A model generated the notes under the pieces. That model made no database searches. It was not told the DNA's origin and worked only from the letters and a program-made list of their open reading frames with translations. Made by a program: the position numbers and the translations under genes. 64,000 nucleotides of DNA, taken from assembly GCA_014529385.2 (NCBI GenBank), contig CM043960.1, positions 72,429,910-72,493,909 on the forward strand. Reading direction: 5' to 3'. Below are positions 1-9,528 of the stretch, in pieces. The stretch comes from Adiantum capillus-veneris (Eukaryota; Streptophyta; Polypodiopsida; Polypodiales; Pteridaceae). Each line of letters opens with the position of its first letter. Within the stretch, counting starts at the first letter, position 1.

Positions 1-742
1 CATAGCCTATTTCCATGGAGACGATAACCATCCTGCAAGGTGAATGATTCCTCTTTTTTCCCCAAAGCAAGGGCTGACATTATGTCTTTAAAGTTAGGGT
101 CAGTTGTGAGTTGCTATGACACACATTAACTTTTGGTCGTCGTGAAAGTGCATCAGCCACTTGATTGTGCTTACCCGCAATGTGAGCAATGTGGAAATTA
201 GATTGTGAAAGAAAATTTTCCCACCTCATTTGTTTGTCAGAAATCTTTGTTTACGTCATGAAGTACTTGAGGCTTTGATGGTCTGTTCGTAAAATGAATG
301 GAGTCCCCAATAGATAGTGCTTCCATGTGTCTAGGGCATGTAGAATAGCTAACAGCTCTTTCTCATAAATTCCTAAGATCCATTCATCCGTGTTGAGCCT
401 TCGGCTCTCATATGATATGGCATGCCCTTCTTGAAGCAAGACTACTCCAAGGCAATCACCACAAGCATCACATTGGACCTCAAATAGCTTTGAGAGATCC
501 AGAAGCATAAGGACTGGTTGGGAGATAAGCTTCTCTTTGAGCTTGTCAAAAGCACTTTGCTCCTTAGCAGTCCATGAATACTTAACATTTTTCTTTGTTA
601 AGTCATGTAATGGTCCTGCTATTTGAGAGAATTTTGCTATGAAGCGTCTATAGTATGCACACATACCAATAAAGCTTCTTAGCTCATGTAGATTCCTTGG
701 ATTAGGCCATGCTTTTATTACCCCCAACTTTGATGGATCCAT
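1..742 (-). pseudogene. Ty3/gypsy pol: RNase H and connection segment
   Basis: Reading leftward on the minus strand this is the RNase H part of a Ty3/gypsy polyprotein. It starts near MDPSKLGVIKAWP, passes the thumb-like FIGMCAYYRRFI segment and contains the RNase H residues FEVQCDACGDCLGVVL, YEKELLAIL and RTDHQSLKY. A TAA interrupts the frame after KYFMT at 251-253; translation resumes in the same frame with KISDKQMRW, HIAGKHNQVADALSRR and, after further damage, a tail resembling the segment between RNase H and integrase (FTLQDGYRLHGNR). The element continues beyond the left edge, so integrase and the 3' LTR are not visible. It is inactive; the family assignment is firm. Confidence 0.9.
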
Positions 743-754
743 ATGGATACCATC

Positions 755-1300
755 TCAAGAGATAATATGACCTAAGTAATGAATCTCTTGAAGCAAAAAT
801 TTTCTTTTCTTTTGATTGAGCAAAAGCTTATTCTCCCTTAATGCTTGAAAAATCACTTGGAGATGTTGCTTGTGTTCTGCCAAGGAATTGGAGTAGATGA
901 TTATATCATCAAAGAACACTCCAGTGAATTTGCAGTAGGGTCTAAAAAATTTCTCCATTAATTGATTGAATGTAGCTGGTGCATTAGTAAAGCCAAAAGG
1001 CATGACTAGATATTCATAAAGGCCAAACGTTGTACAAAACGTGGTCTTTAGGATATATTCATTCACTATCCTTATTTGATGGTAGCCACTTTTAAGGTCA
1101 ATCCTACTGAAGTAGGTAGAGCCTTGTAGCTTATCAAACAGATCTTCTACCCGAGGTATGGGAAATCTGTTTTTGATAGTGATATGGTTTAGTGCGCGAT
1201 AGTCCACACACATGCGGTATGTACCATCTTTCTTTTGCACTAAAAGGATTGGAGAGCAAAAGGGAGGGGAGCTAGGCCTCACCATTCTTTTTTCTACCAA
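755..1300 (-). pseudogene. Ty3/gypsy reverse transcriptase domain
   Basis: Reverse transcriptase core of the same minus-strand element: copies element RNA into cDNA. Visible motifs in order are CSPILLVQKKDGTYRMCVDYR (fingers), SRIDLKSGYHQIRI (first catalytic Asp), LVMPFGFTNAPATF, and VFFDDIIIYS, where FFDD is the usual plant gypsy form of the YxDD box. It ends at an in-frame TGA (752-754) directly after YLGHIIS; the RNase H part continues in the same frame, so only one stop separates the domains. All RT catalytic aspartates are intact although the polyprotein is broken. The ATG-like start is internal, not a real initiation codon. Confidence 0.93.
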
Positions 1301-1727
1301 TTTCTTGTACTTGCCTCATGATATCCTCTTGTTGAGCTTGTGAAAATCAATAGGGAGGTTTGTTAGGCGGTGAGCTTCCTGATAGGAGCTCAATTTGATG
1401 GTCATCATCCCCTCAGTTTGGAGGTAAGTCCATAGGGATATCATCGATGAACACATCTTGGAATCCTTTCAGAAAGTTAGACAAGTCTAACTCTTCTTGA
1501 TTCCTACCATTCACCTTTGATGAAACATTAGGACCTTTTAGGGATTCTTTGACAAAAATCATGTACGTAGAAACTAAGCTTTTCATTGATTTATCAAGGG
1601 CGAGAGGATTTACAAGTGGTATAGTACGACCAAAATCATTAGCATCTATATAGATATTCTCTCCCCTATAGGTGAAGTAGATTCTCCTTTCAGGGAACTT
1701 CATGCTGGCAGCCATGCGGTTGACCAT
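1301..1727 (-). pseudogene. gypsy pol, protease-RT linker
   Basis: Linker between protease and reverse transcriptase. The segment 1413-1727 contains ELDLSNFLKGFQDVF followed by DDIPMDLPP, the typical 'F.DVF..D.P..LPP' entry to gypsy RT. After a stop the reading continues with HQIELLSGS and SQAQQEDIMRQVQE, which normally leads straight into the RT fingers. One stop and at least one frameshift lie between 1300 and 1412. It has no enzymatic role of its own; it confirms the domain order protease, RT, RNase H. Confidence 0.75.
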
Positions 1728-1995
1728 GGTACCCCTAGGATAGCATCCTCATGTTGGAGAGGAGAGATAAAGAAGTATTCTTTGTCGACATAGCTTTGGA
1801 CATGAAGCCTCAACTTCCCAATCAAGGGAGTAACGCAGGCTTGCTGTCCCTTGAAAGCAGCATCGGTAGTTACAGCACCTCCCATCTCAAAAGTTTGAAT
1901 GTCCAACTTGGTGGCCAACTCCATTGATATGAATTGAGAGTAGAACCAGGGCAAAACAAGATGAAGGCATCATGCTCCCTTACCTTTCCCCAAGC
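1700..1995 (-). pseudogene. gypsy aspartic protease, catalytic Asp lost
   Basis: Retropepsin-like protease. The start reads DAFILFCPGSTLNS (about 1942-1983), where the family and the related element at the right of this window read ILFDPGSTHNF. The catalytic Asp is replaced by Cys (codon TGC) and a frameshift follows at once. The rest lies in another frame at 1700-1954: SMELATKLDIQTFEMGG and HEDAILGVPW. The enzyme could not be active. Identification rests on side-by-side comparison with the intact copy at 63890-64000. Confidence 0.85.
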
Positions 1996-2412
1996 ATAGG
2001 AGAGAGGTGATCCTTTGCAATGAGTATCCACTTTTGGAGCTTCGATAGTGGAAGCTCTAGGAGTCTCATTGCGAGCATTTCTTTTGGGGCAAGCATGATA
2101 GCCATGTCCTTGCTCCCCACACATTAAACCTTTGTGATCCTTGCGAAAAGTTTCAAGCTCTTAAGGAGAGAGTTTATTTTTACATTTGTAAACTCCTTTC
2201 TCTTTGGACCGATTGTTGTTGTTGTTGTTGGAGTGGCCATGGAAAAAATTTTGGGCATTAATTTTGCCCTTTGCATCACTTTTGTCTTTATTTTCCATGG
2301 GTTTGATATCCCATCTAACCCCTTGTTGGAAATTGATGCGTGAAGCAACCATGGTATGGTGGATTACTTCGCGGATAGAGTCAAGCCATTGAGAGTTGAC
2401 ATACTCGGCCAT
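1996..2412 (-). pseudogene. gypsy gag C-terminus with damaged zinc knuckle
   Basis: C-terminal gag. One frame reads MAEYVNSQWLDSIREVIHH and VASRINFQQG, then an Asn run (from a GTT repeat at 2215-2230) and KEKGVYKCKNKLSP. After a stop comes GLMCGEQGHGYHACPK near 2085-2130. This aligns with CFKCGEQGHAYRACPQ of the right-hand element, so the CCHC nucleic-acid-binding knuckle has lost its first Cys (now Gly). In the intact copy the zinc knuckle is followed by a spacer and the protease in one frame; here several breaks separate them. Confidence 0.85.
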
Positions 2413-2459
2413 CTCTTCAGGTAATCCCGCACAGAATTGTTGTTTTTGCTCAACAAAGT

Positions 2460-3137
2460 CTATCTTTTGAAAGACAATAGCCTTGAGATGTAAATCCCAA
2501 AACTTTCCACATATTTGTGGATAGACTCATGAGAGAGAATCCTTAAACTCCGCCGTTCAGTGAGAACTTTGTCCTTTGCATCGCTTGCAAGGAATTGCTT
2601 CATGATGGAAACTTGTAGAGTTTTCCATGTCTTTGGGGTTTTGCCATTGCCACGAAGGCTAGCCCACCATTGACGAGCCGATTTTTGGAAGTGCATAGCT
2701 ACATGGTGTAGCTTGGAGGACTCTGTGAATCCCTCGTCTCCAAAGGCCGCATCAAATAGTTGGATGAAGGCCAATACTTTGTTGGTAGCACCAAAGGTGC
2801 CATCATAGGTGAGAAATTCATTCCAGGTATTTAATATGTAGTGCCAAAAAACCTGAGAGCATAGGCCGCACATGTGCAAAATCACCTTCTTGCCATCCTC
2901 ATCCATGATCAAGTTGCCACTGGTGTCGATCGAGTACGGTAAGCCCTCTTGCCTATTACGGTTGAACCTAGGTGTCATTGCGGTCATCTCAACAAGGGTC
3001 TCAAGTGGCATCTCGATAGGGGTCACGACTACGAGTTTCTCCATGGGAGTTTGGGCTCCAAAGCAAGAAGTGTTGAGTGGAGTGAGTGCCGGAGCAGTAT
3101 AGCGAGTGGTGTGTAGCCATGAATGGCTGATGGTCAC
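2460..3137 (-). pseudogene. Ty3/gypsy gag (capsid-like)
   Basis: Capsid part of gag, which packages element RNA. Key stretches are FLTYDGTFGATNKVLAF, FDAAFGDEGFTESSKLHHV, MHFQKSARQWWASLRG and IMKQFLASDAKDKVLTE. They are nearly the same as 63055-63310 of the plus-strand element at the right end, so both belong to one family. The N-terminal part differs: this copy has a Thr/Pro-rich stretch and KKVILHMCGLCSQ where the other has an Arg/Ser-rich stretch. It ends by frameshift at SRLLSFKR. Structural protein, cytoplasmic particle; inactive copy. Confidence 0.88.
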
Positions 3138-3325
3138 GCAAAAGCCTTAGTAGAGGGCGACATCGCGGCCGGTGTGGGGGTAGGCAAAGAAGGGGGAGTT
3201 AAGGAGCCTCGATGACTACAAGGCGGTGTGGAAGCGTCAGTGGAGCCTCCTCCACAGCAGTCACTGCTGCCACCACTAGAGCATTGGTTCCTAGAGGAGT
3301 GTGTAGTTTGTCTAGTTGACACCAA
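3134..3325 (-). pseudogene. putative gag N-terminal leader ORF
   Basis: A 63-residue ORF starting MVSTRQTTHSSRN, rich in Ser, Gly, Pro and Thr, ends just where the main gag frame opens (overlap of a few bases, different frame). Position suggests the start of gag, shifted out of frame by an indel near 3137. Nothing in its composition is diagnostic, so the call depends only on context. Confidence 0.45.
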
Positions 3326-3723
3326 GCTCTCGGAGCGTGTTAAGCGCTATAAAGTAGATGAAGACTTTGAAGGAGTGGAACGATGTGCACGTGAGCCAAC
3401 TCCGTGGTGGATGTCATACCACCTCCTCTGATCGAGATCCAAGGAAGCATAAAACTCATCTGAATCCATACCTGCATTTAAAAAAAAACACATTTGAAGT
3501 TGAAACATGTTGATGATGAAAGGAGAAGGATTCATAATTTAAGTTTCACAAGTTTAGTATAGAGACAAGAGGGGGCAAAACTGCTCAAATACAATGTCTA
3601 TGACAAAAGGGAGAAAAATTGCTCAGATACAATGTCTATGAATTTAATAGGTCTCTCTCTCAACCTCGCATAATCAACATAACTCCCTATGTCTATATAG
3701 AGCCCTCTGTCTAATAAAATGTT
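3326..3723. other. junction between gypsy gag and CACTA 3' side
   Basis: About 400 bases between the gypsy gag and the end of the CACTA transposase. A 62-codon minus ORF at 3347-3535 (contains DEFYASLDLDQRRWYDIHHG) is not recognised. A 38-bp direct repeat beginning TGCTCAAATACAATG (3582) and TGCTCAGATACAATG (3620) lies here. No gypsy LTR or clean primer site is present, so the 5' LTR of the gypsy element is missing or displaced. Confidence 0.5.
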
Positions 3724-4312
3724 CTATGTTTCATCTAGGAGGTCCTCCACATACATCTCTCTTTCAAAAGCAATTTTGGCCTCAATCGGCACCACATCCG
3801 TGGCTTCTTGTTCATTTTCCTCTTCGATCTCCTCCAAGATGACAAGGTGACTAGAAAATTGTAGCCTTTGTACACATGTGCGCTGTGTGGGGCTACCTTC
3901 ATAACATACCACCAATCTGGTTGCAACTTTGTAGGCTGGAATATCACGTGCAAGAGCGACGTATCTTACATGAGTGGTCAAGGCACACAAGTCCTCTAAA
4001 GTTGGATGAGGAAAAATTTACCAATTTACTTGTTCACAATGCTCGGGTAATACAAAAGTGTCTCAAAGTTCGGTCCACTTTTTGGTTAAGTCCACCTCAA
4101 GGAAACCTGACTCTCCTCTGCGCACAATAGCATTTTGGCCCTCCATGTTTATCTTGAATCATTGCACGTTGAACAAGTCCACAAAAAATCCTCTGTAGTC
4201 TACCCTCAAAATTTTGTGTAGCATGCAAAAGTAAGTGAGTTCTACTATCACAAGGTTTGCAACAAAGGACCGTTGTCAGCTCGATTGTTTGAATTTTGCC
4301 ATGACTCCGCAA
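3724..4312 (-). pseudogene. CACTA TNP2 C-terminus (DUF4216-like)
   Basis: C-terminal part of the CACTA transposase polyprotein. The piece at 4097-4312 contains HATQNFEGRLQRIF, matching the 'TQNxGV...YG.L..I' start of DUF4216. The piece at 3735-3953 contains VIFQPTKLQPDWWYVMKV, like the 'QVFY..D....WHVV.K' end of that domain. The ORF at 3724-3990 closes with an acidic tail (LEEIEEENEQEATD and YVEDLLDET) just before a stop, typical of these proteins. The intervening region is frameshifted. The domain name is from memory of the family; the match is at motif level only. Confidence 0.6.
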
Positions 4313-4669
4313 TCTTGTGTAAAATTCTTTATATCTATATGTTGTACCCTGAAATGCTAACCTTTACACCATGCTTCCGTGTATGACGTATAAAACAACC
4401 AACAATGATAATGAGTAGCCGCCGTCAATACAAAAAATATGCCATGGGTCTAAGGTTATAAGCATACCTTGGGATTGCATCCTCATGAGTACTCCCACTC
4501 CTCCTCAGTCACCTGTTTATTGCACTACTGTGTGCTTTTCAAGGCATTGTACAACCATCTTAAGCTCATGAATGTTGGTAGGCTCTCAAGACCTACTGGA
4601 TAATGCACCGGTGGTTGTCTTCCCCGTCTCGACTCAAGTCATGCCCTTTGTCACTCTTGCTTTACATCC

Positions 4670-5185
4670 TCATAATGTGAAATCCACTTTTGGATCACTG
4701 GGTTGTGAAGCATGGCATCTGGATCCTTTGTCATGTTCTTTTCCACACCAATATTGCACATCACAACCCAGATATGCGCTCATCATCAATGGTGTGCCAA
4801 AGCGGATCTCCTGCATGATCAGCTCCAAAGAGCCACTTTCTCTAATGTACACAAGGGACTCTGAAACAAGCCAACCCTTTGCCATGCTACCCTCTGGACG
4901 TGCCTTCTGATGCACATATCCCTTGAGCGTTTCCATGAAATGTTCTAAAAAGAATATCCACCTGGAATGCACTATGCCAGCTATTTCCACCTCATCAACT
5001 ACGTGAACGAGAAGATGCACTTGAATGGTCAGCATGGTAGTAGGAATTGTGTGTTGAACATGCAAAGGTACCTCCGCAATGTTTTGTTTCATGGATGGTA
5101 TAGAAACTACATCAATCTCCTTCTGGGAGATCCATTGCACCAATTTTGCAAGTTTGTAGATTGTTTGGCAGATGCTGGGGGACAA
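4670..5185 (-). pseudogene. CACTA TNP2 transposase, DUF4218-like domain
   Basis: Open 171-codon segment. It contains VQVHLLVHVVDEVEIAGIV in approximate form (VHLLVHVVDEVE), then HSRWIFFLEHFMETLKGYV and ARPEGSMAKGWLVSE. These match the plant transposase block 'IHL..E....GP...RWMYP.ER....LK..V...ARPEGSIAE.Y..EE' found after TNP2 in CACTA elements. It lies in the expected order, between TNP2 (right) and DUF4216-like (left) on the minus strand. Function: accessory part of the transposase; inactive copy. Confidence 0.8.
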
Positions 5186-5720
5186 ACAACCTCAATCACC
5201 ACTGGCAAAGTAAACTGCAAAACAAGTTTAGCATTGGAATCAAAGTCCACACATGGGTAATACTATGCACATCTTACTATGATCAATTTCAATTCAAACA
5301 TACCTGACACATTTTATTCCAGTCATGTGATTTAGAACCAATAAGCTTCCCTTTCTTTGTGAATGCTATCCGGAGTGAGTGCATTATGCATGCGGATGTA
5401 CGCACGAATCGAATGATCCCTTTCACTTTGCATTCCCATTGTCCTGTCAAGATTCATGGTGCTCTAGGCAGCTTTATCAATCCATCGTTTTCTATCTATG
5501 GCCAATATTGCTCCATACGACCAACATCCCTAAGGTCAATTTTGGCTTCCAATGTATCTTTCTTACCAACGAGATGGTCCCACAGTAGATTATCCACATT
5601 CTTGAATATGTGCATTGGATCCATGATTGATCTTGAGTCTGGGCCACTCTAGCAACTCATACCATAGAGAGAATCTCTTCATCCCTGAGGGTAGACTATC
5701 TTCATATATCTCCTTCTACT
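5186..5720 (-). pseudogene. CACTA TNP2, central region
   Basis: Minus-strand translation shows MHIFKNVDNLLWDHLVGKK then DTLEAKIDLRDVGRM, and further left SACIMHSLRIAFTKKGS and LNHMTGIKC. These correspond to the 'MHIEKNV...L.G..KDT..AR.DL...G' and 'G.KSHDCH' segments of TNP2. Several in-frame stops are present. It links the TNP2 core (5721-6673) with the DUF4218-like block and shows that the transposase gene was co-linear before decay. Confidence 0.7.
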
Positions 5721-6673
5721 CTAACCATGCTTGAGCATACATCCTTGGCGATTCTTTTCCCAAGAAACCCTCTCATAACTCGTGATTCTCTGGAAGATAC
5801 GCTCGATGACCTTCATAGATTTGCTTCTTGAATGAGGGTGCTTGACGTGCATTAAGTATGGGGCCACATGTGATGCATGCATTGTAATTTCTTGTTTGAA
5901 TCCCTGCACCCATACACACGAAAATAAACCCACTTAAGCCCTGCACCCATACACATGACAATAAACCTAACCACAGGAGGTTCTCACCTGAGAATTTTGT
6001 TAGCATGGGATGGTCATGCATCATCCACATTAAAATACCTTTGATCAAGGCATTGCATTGACCTGCATGTACTCTCATATCCACCACTTCTATGCCTGTC
6101 CAAAATGCTTGTAGCTCTTCCAATAGTGGATGAAGATACACATCCATATTCTTCACTTTATTCCCCCCGACATAATCAAGCTTAAAAATAGGTGTCCCTT
6201 CTTAGTCGTCAGCCACCATGGGGGAATGTTGTAGTTGACAATGACAATTGGACATACACTGTAAGATGTCAACCTCTGACAAAGTGGATTTACGCCATCC
6301 ACAACAAGGCTGAGGTGAAAATTTAGAGCTTCCCTACCAAAATCCGACCATGTGTCATCAATATGGTTCCAGGCCGCACAATTTACATGGATATGTAGCA
6401 CACTATCCAAAGACCTATTCTCCTCGTGCTATGTTGCTAGAGTGGCCATGGACTTGCATTCAAAGAAATGCTTGATGCAAGGCAATAGAGGAAAATGTCA
6501 TAGCACCTTTTGCAACACTTTTTGTCCATGGAGATCCGTTCGATATCTCTCAGAATTACATTTCGAACACTTTTGCATGTCCACATATTCCCCCTTGAAA
6601 AGAATGCAGTCATTAGTACAAGCATGAATGGAATTTTAATCCATCCCCAAGGTTTGCTAGATCTTTCTTGCAT
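5721..6673 (-). pseudogene. CACTA (En/Spm) TNP2 transposase core
   Basis: Transposase core of a CACTA element, which excises and reinserts the element in the nucleus. Reading the minus strand: SIHA-type segment with CKSVRNVILRDI (6437-6673), VLHIHVNCAAWNHIDDTWSD, LNFHLSLVVDGVNP, SYSVCPIVIVNYNIPPWW (6153-6410), then MDVYLHPLLEELQAFWTGIE and ALIKGILMWMMHDHPM (5773-6156), and YEGHRAYLPENHEL. These match TNP2 segments 'LR.G...DGFNPF', 'WP..L..YNLPPW', 'DVYLQPLI.EL..LW' and 'GHRR.LP..HP'. Frames change at several points. The copy at 12640-13010 is related. Confidence 0.88.
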
Positions 6674-7200
6674 CCTCTATAGAATCTCGCATCACATTAT
6701 CAACTAGAAATATGTGCTCCTTGAGCAATCTACAGAGATAAAAACAATAACATTTCTCGTAATTTGGTACATTTTACATGTATAGTTTTTCATTGAAGTT
6801 GACACATTGCAATAGATTACCTGAAAAGTTATGTGATGCTAGTGTCACTCCATCCAAACTTTGTCTACATGTTGAGAAGAACCAAGAGTGCCTTCAATCT
6901 AGACACTCATGCTCCATCATACAAGGGTGTATCAGCCTCATGTTTCATGTCATTGTAGGCAAGCCTTTCCAAATCGATGATCGTCTTGATCAATTTGTCA
7001 ATCTTGGACTCAAACATATCCTGGTTGGGGATGTGCTATGCGTGGTCACCCACCCTTCGAGCTTGAAGAGGCTGTATTTTGCACCCTCACGTATGTGCAA
7101 ACGTGCTACAAAGAAAAGCGCCTTGTCCGTTTCACATCATGTTTGCATTGATTACATGGACATAAGATCCTTGTTGTGAGATAGACGTCTTGATCGGAAG
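6674..7200 (-). pseudogene. CACTA transposase N-terminus with intron
   Basis: N-terminal part of the TNP2 gene. Near 7170-7115 the minus strand reads RILCPCNQCKHDVKRTRRF, the CPC..C zinc-type motif of the transposase-associated domain. Near 6930-6840 it reads DTPLYDGA, SRLKALLVLLNM, TKFGWSDTSIT, the usual opening of TNP2. A likely intron of about 91 bases lies at 6730-6820, with GT donor and TCTCTGTAG acceptor on the minus strand; the flanking exons are TNP2-like and the 12.8-kb copy has the same inserted stretch. Stops and shifts make it a pseudogene. Confidence 0.72.
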
Positions 7201-7292
7201 GCCCCACATCATCATCACTACTCATAATGACTGTGAAAACCCTGAACCCTAAACATAAATTTATTCTTCTCTCTTTCTCTCTTTCTTCTCTC

Positions 7293-7368
<76 letters not shown>

Positions 7369-7660
7369 TCCCCTCTGGTAGCAGTCATCAAGAAACCATA
7401 AATCACACTATAAACTACCTCAGATTCTCTAGCCATGCCCAATCCCCATACACCTCAGTCTAGAGGTGCACGGAGATAAGGACCAACGAGTTATAATCTC
7501 GTCTTTATTGGTCAATGTCTCTATTTGTGGGTGTGATAAATCTGCACACCCACATCTACATGTCAATGCATATAGTGGGCAAAACCCCTTTGCCGCTTGT
7601 TCAACTCTAGCCATGCCCTAGTGTACACTACCTCAGATTCTCTAACCATGCCCGATCCCC
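7201..7660. repeat. (CT)n microsatellite and short direct repeats
   Basis: A pure CT run covers 7294-7364. It is followed by two copies of a 30-base motif, CTACCTCAGATTCTCT..CCATGCCC, at about 7418 and 7628, roughly 210 bases apart. No gene is seen. The segment lies in the 5' region of the CACTA element. Confidence 0.8.
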
Positions 7661-7842
7661 GGGATGCAAAAATGCAGTGACCTTTAGAAACGACTTTCCC
7701 GCGAGTCGTTTGCGCATGTGAGCTTGCAAACGACTTCATACCTAAACCCATGGAAGCTATATGCAAGCTAATTGAAAGCTCACATGCTCAAACGGCTCGT
7801 AGACAGGCCGTTTTCAAAGTCTGTGGCGTTTTTGGGATGCAA
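7661..7842. mobile_element. Mutator-like foldback MITE with 9-bp TSD
   Basis: GGGATGCAA occurs at 7661-7669 and again at 7834-7842, framing a 164-base element. Its two ends are long imperfect inverted repeats of about 56 bases: the left arm contains CGAGTCGTTTGCGCATGTGAGC (7702-7723, written here without its flank) and the right arm contains GCTCACATGCTCAAACGGCTCG (7779-7799). A 9-base target duplication with long inverted arms is the signature of Mutator-like MITEs. There is no coding capacity. Confidence 0.6.
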
Positions 7843-8595
7843 TAACACAATGATTGAGAGGGTAGAGATAGATAGAGATTAAAGCTTTGGTTAATACTTC
7901 TCTTAGCCTTTGAAAAAATGCACTCAAGTAACTAAACCCATGGTTTAGAACATTGTTTATTGCAAAGAGTAGTGGAGTGGGTTTACTAGTGCTAAGTTGG
8001 CACTTATTCCTATCGAGCTTGCTAGTAGCTCAATAATGGTTAAGTTGTAGGCAAGTCTAAAAAGACTCCATTATTAAGACCATATTTCTCGATGGTGTCC
8101 CCCAAACCTTGTAAACAGGCATGCCAATGGAGATAATAAATATCAGTCCCACTTACCCTATTGAAACGAACAACTCCAACATTTCATAGATTAGAGGAGT
8201 GCATCTCTTCTTAGGTAGAGAAGAAAGAAACCTAGGCTCTATCACAAACTATCTATCTTTGCACTCTCTTCAAAGAAAGGTAGTTAGGGTAGGATGAGGG
8301 AAATAGAGTAGAGAGAGAGAGCAATAGGAGATTTATCTACTCCTATTGCTCTCTCTCTACTCTTATTGTCCTTATGTATAGATAGAGAGGATGTAGAGAG
8401 GGAGGTAGATACCTAATCATCCCACTCTCTACCTACACCTAATTATCCCTCTCTCTATAGATAGGTAGAGAGGGATAAGTTGAGCGCAATATACTAGAGA
8501 GAGGGTAGAGACTAGAGAGATAGGGTAGAGAGAGCAATAGGAGATTTATCTACTATTACTCTCTCTATTTTCTCTGATCTGTATCTTCTATCTCT
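7843..8595. other. no gene seen; GAGA-rich with hairpin
   Basis: No coding signal. The second half is rich in AGAGA and CTCTC. A near-perfect hairpin lies at 8311-8359: GAGAGAGAGCAATAGGAG, a 9-base loop, and its complement CTCCTATTGCTCTCTCTC. A partial copy occurs at about 8525-8570. Confidence 0.6.
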
Positions 8596-8843
8596 CTATT
8601 CTATCTAATTTTAAACCTTAAACATAACCCTAAATCTAAACCTTGATCCTAACCCTATATTAAAACCCTAATCTTGAAGCTAAATTTAAATATAAAAAAT
8701 AAATTCTAAACATAAACCCTTAACCTAAACCCTAAATCTAAATCCTAAAGCTAACCCTAAATCTAAACCCTAATCCTAACCCTAGATTTAAACCCTAATC
8801 CTAAAGCTACACACACACACACACGCACGCACGCGCACGCGCA

Positions 8844-8922
<79 letters not shown>

Positions 8923-9060
8923 CTAAACCATAAACCTAACCCAAAATATTCTAAACCTTAATCCTAACCTTAACTTTAAACCTTAATTCTAACCCTATAT
9001 ATAAACCTTAATCCTAAAGTTAGCTAAACCTAACCCTAAACCTAGATTTCTCATTCTCTC
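8596..9060. repeat. degenerate telomere-like repeats with (CA)n core
   Basis: Many copies and near-copies of the plant telomere unit CCCTAAA (AACCCTAAT, ACCCTAAATCTA, AACCTTAATCC) flank an AC-rich run. The CA microsatellite spans about 8808-8922. All units have the CCCTAAA orientation on the plus strand. The degeneracy points to an old interstitial array, not a chromosome end. There is no gene. Confidence 0.75.
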
Positions 9061-9067
9061 TATCTCT

Positions 9068-9125
<58 letters not shown>

Positions 9126-9329
9126 GTGTTTGTGTGTGTGTGTGTGCAGGCGTGCGTGTGTGAGTGGGAGGGAGAAAGAAAAGAAGGGAAGGGAACATGG
9201 GAGAGAGTAGAGGGAGGGAGTATACCTGGATCTCCCTCCTCTCCTCACGGGCACATGTGTGTGTGTTGGTGTGTGTGTGTGTGTGCATGAGAGGGAGGTG
9301 AGGGCATATACATCTTTTCATCGTCGTTT
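9061..9329. repeat. (CT)n and (GT)n microsatellites
   Basis: A CT run covers about 9069-9122 and is followed by interrupted GT/GAGG-rich sequence up to about 9305. ORFs in this stretch are low-complexity reads of the repeats. No gene. Confidence 0.85.
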
Positions 9330-9528
9330 ACTCGAGAGCCCCAAAATCATCACAAATCTGAGTTTTGGTACTCTTGGGTTATTTTTACCTATAGAATCGT
9401 CGTCGCTATAGTCGACCCTATAAGCGTCACTTATAGCGTTGACTACAGCGATGCTCATAGTGTCGTCTCGTGAGTTTTGAGCGGCGCAAAATGAGCATCA
9501 CTAAGCTTAAGCACCTCTTGTAGTGATC
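9330..9528 (-). repeat. CACTA element 5' terminus with subterminal repeats
   Basis: On the minus strand the end reads CACTACAAGAGGTGC starting at 9525, the standard plant CACTA terminus. Inside it are short repeats in both orientations built on GATGCTCA / TGAGCATC and TATAGCG / CGCTATA (for example 9440-9505), as expected for transposase binding sites. ATC at 9526-9528 would be the 3-base target duplication. It is placed correctly to be the 5' end of the minus-strand transposase at 3.7-7.2 kb. The opposite terminus was not found. Confidence 0.6.

Noticed and set aside
3582-3634. Possible tRNA-Met primer site (TGCTCAGATACAATG on the plus strand) for the left gypsy element
   Set aside because: Three mismatches to the reverse complement of TGGTATCAGAGCA, present in two tandem copies, and no LTR next to it.
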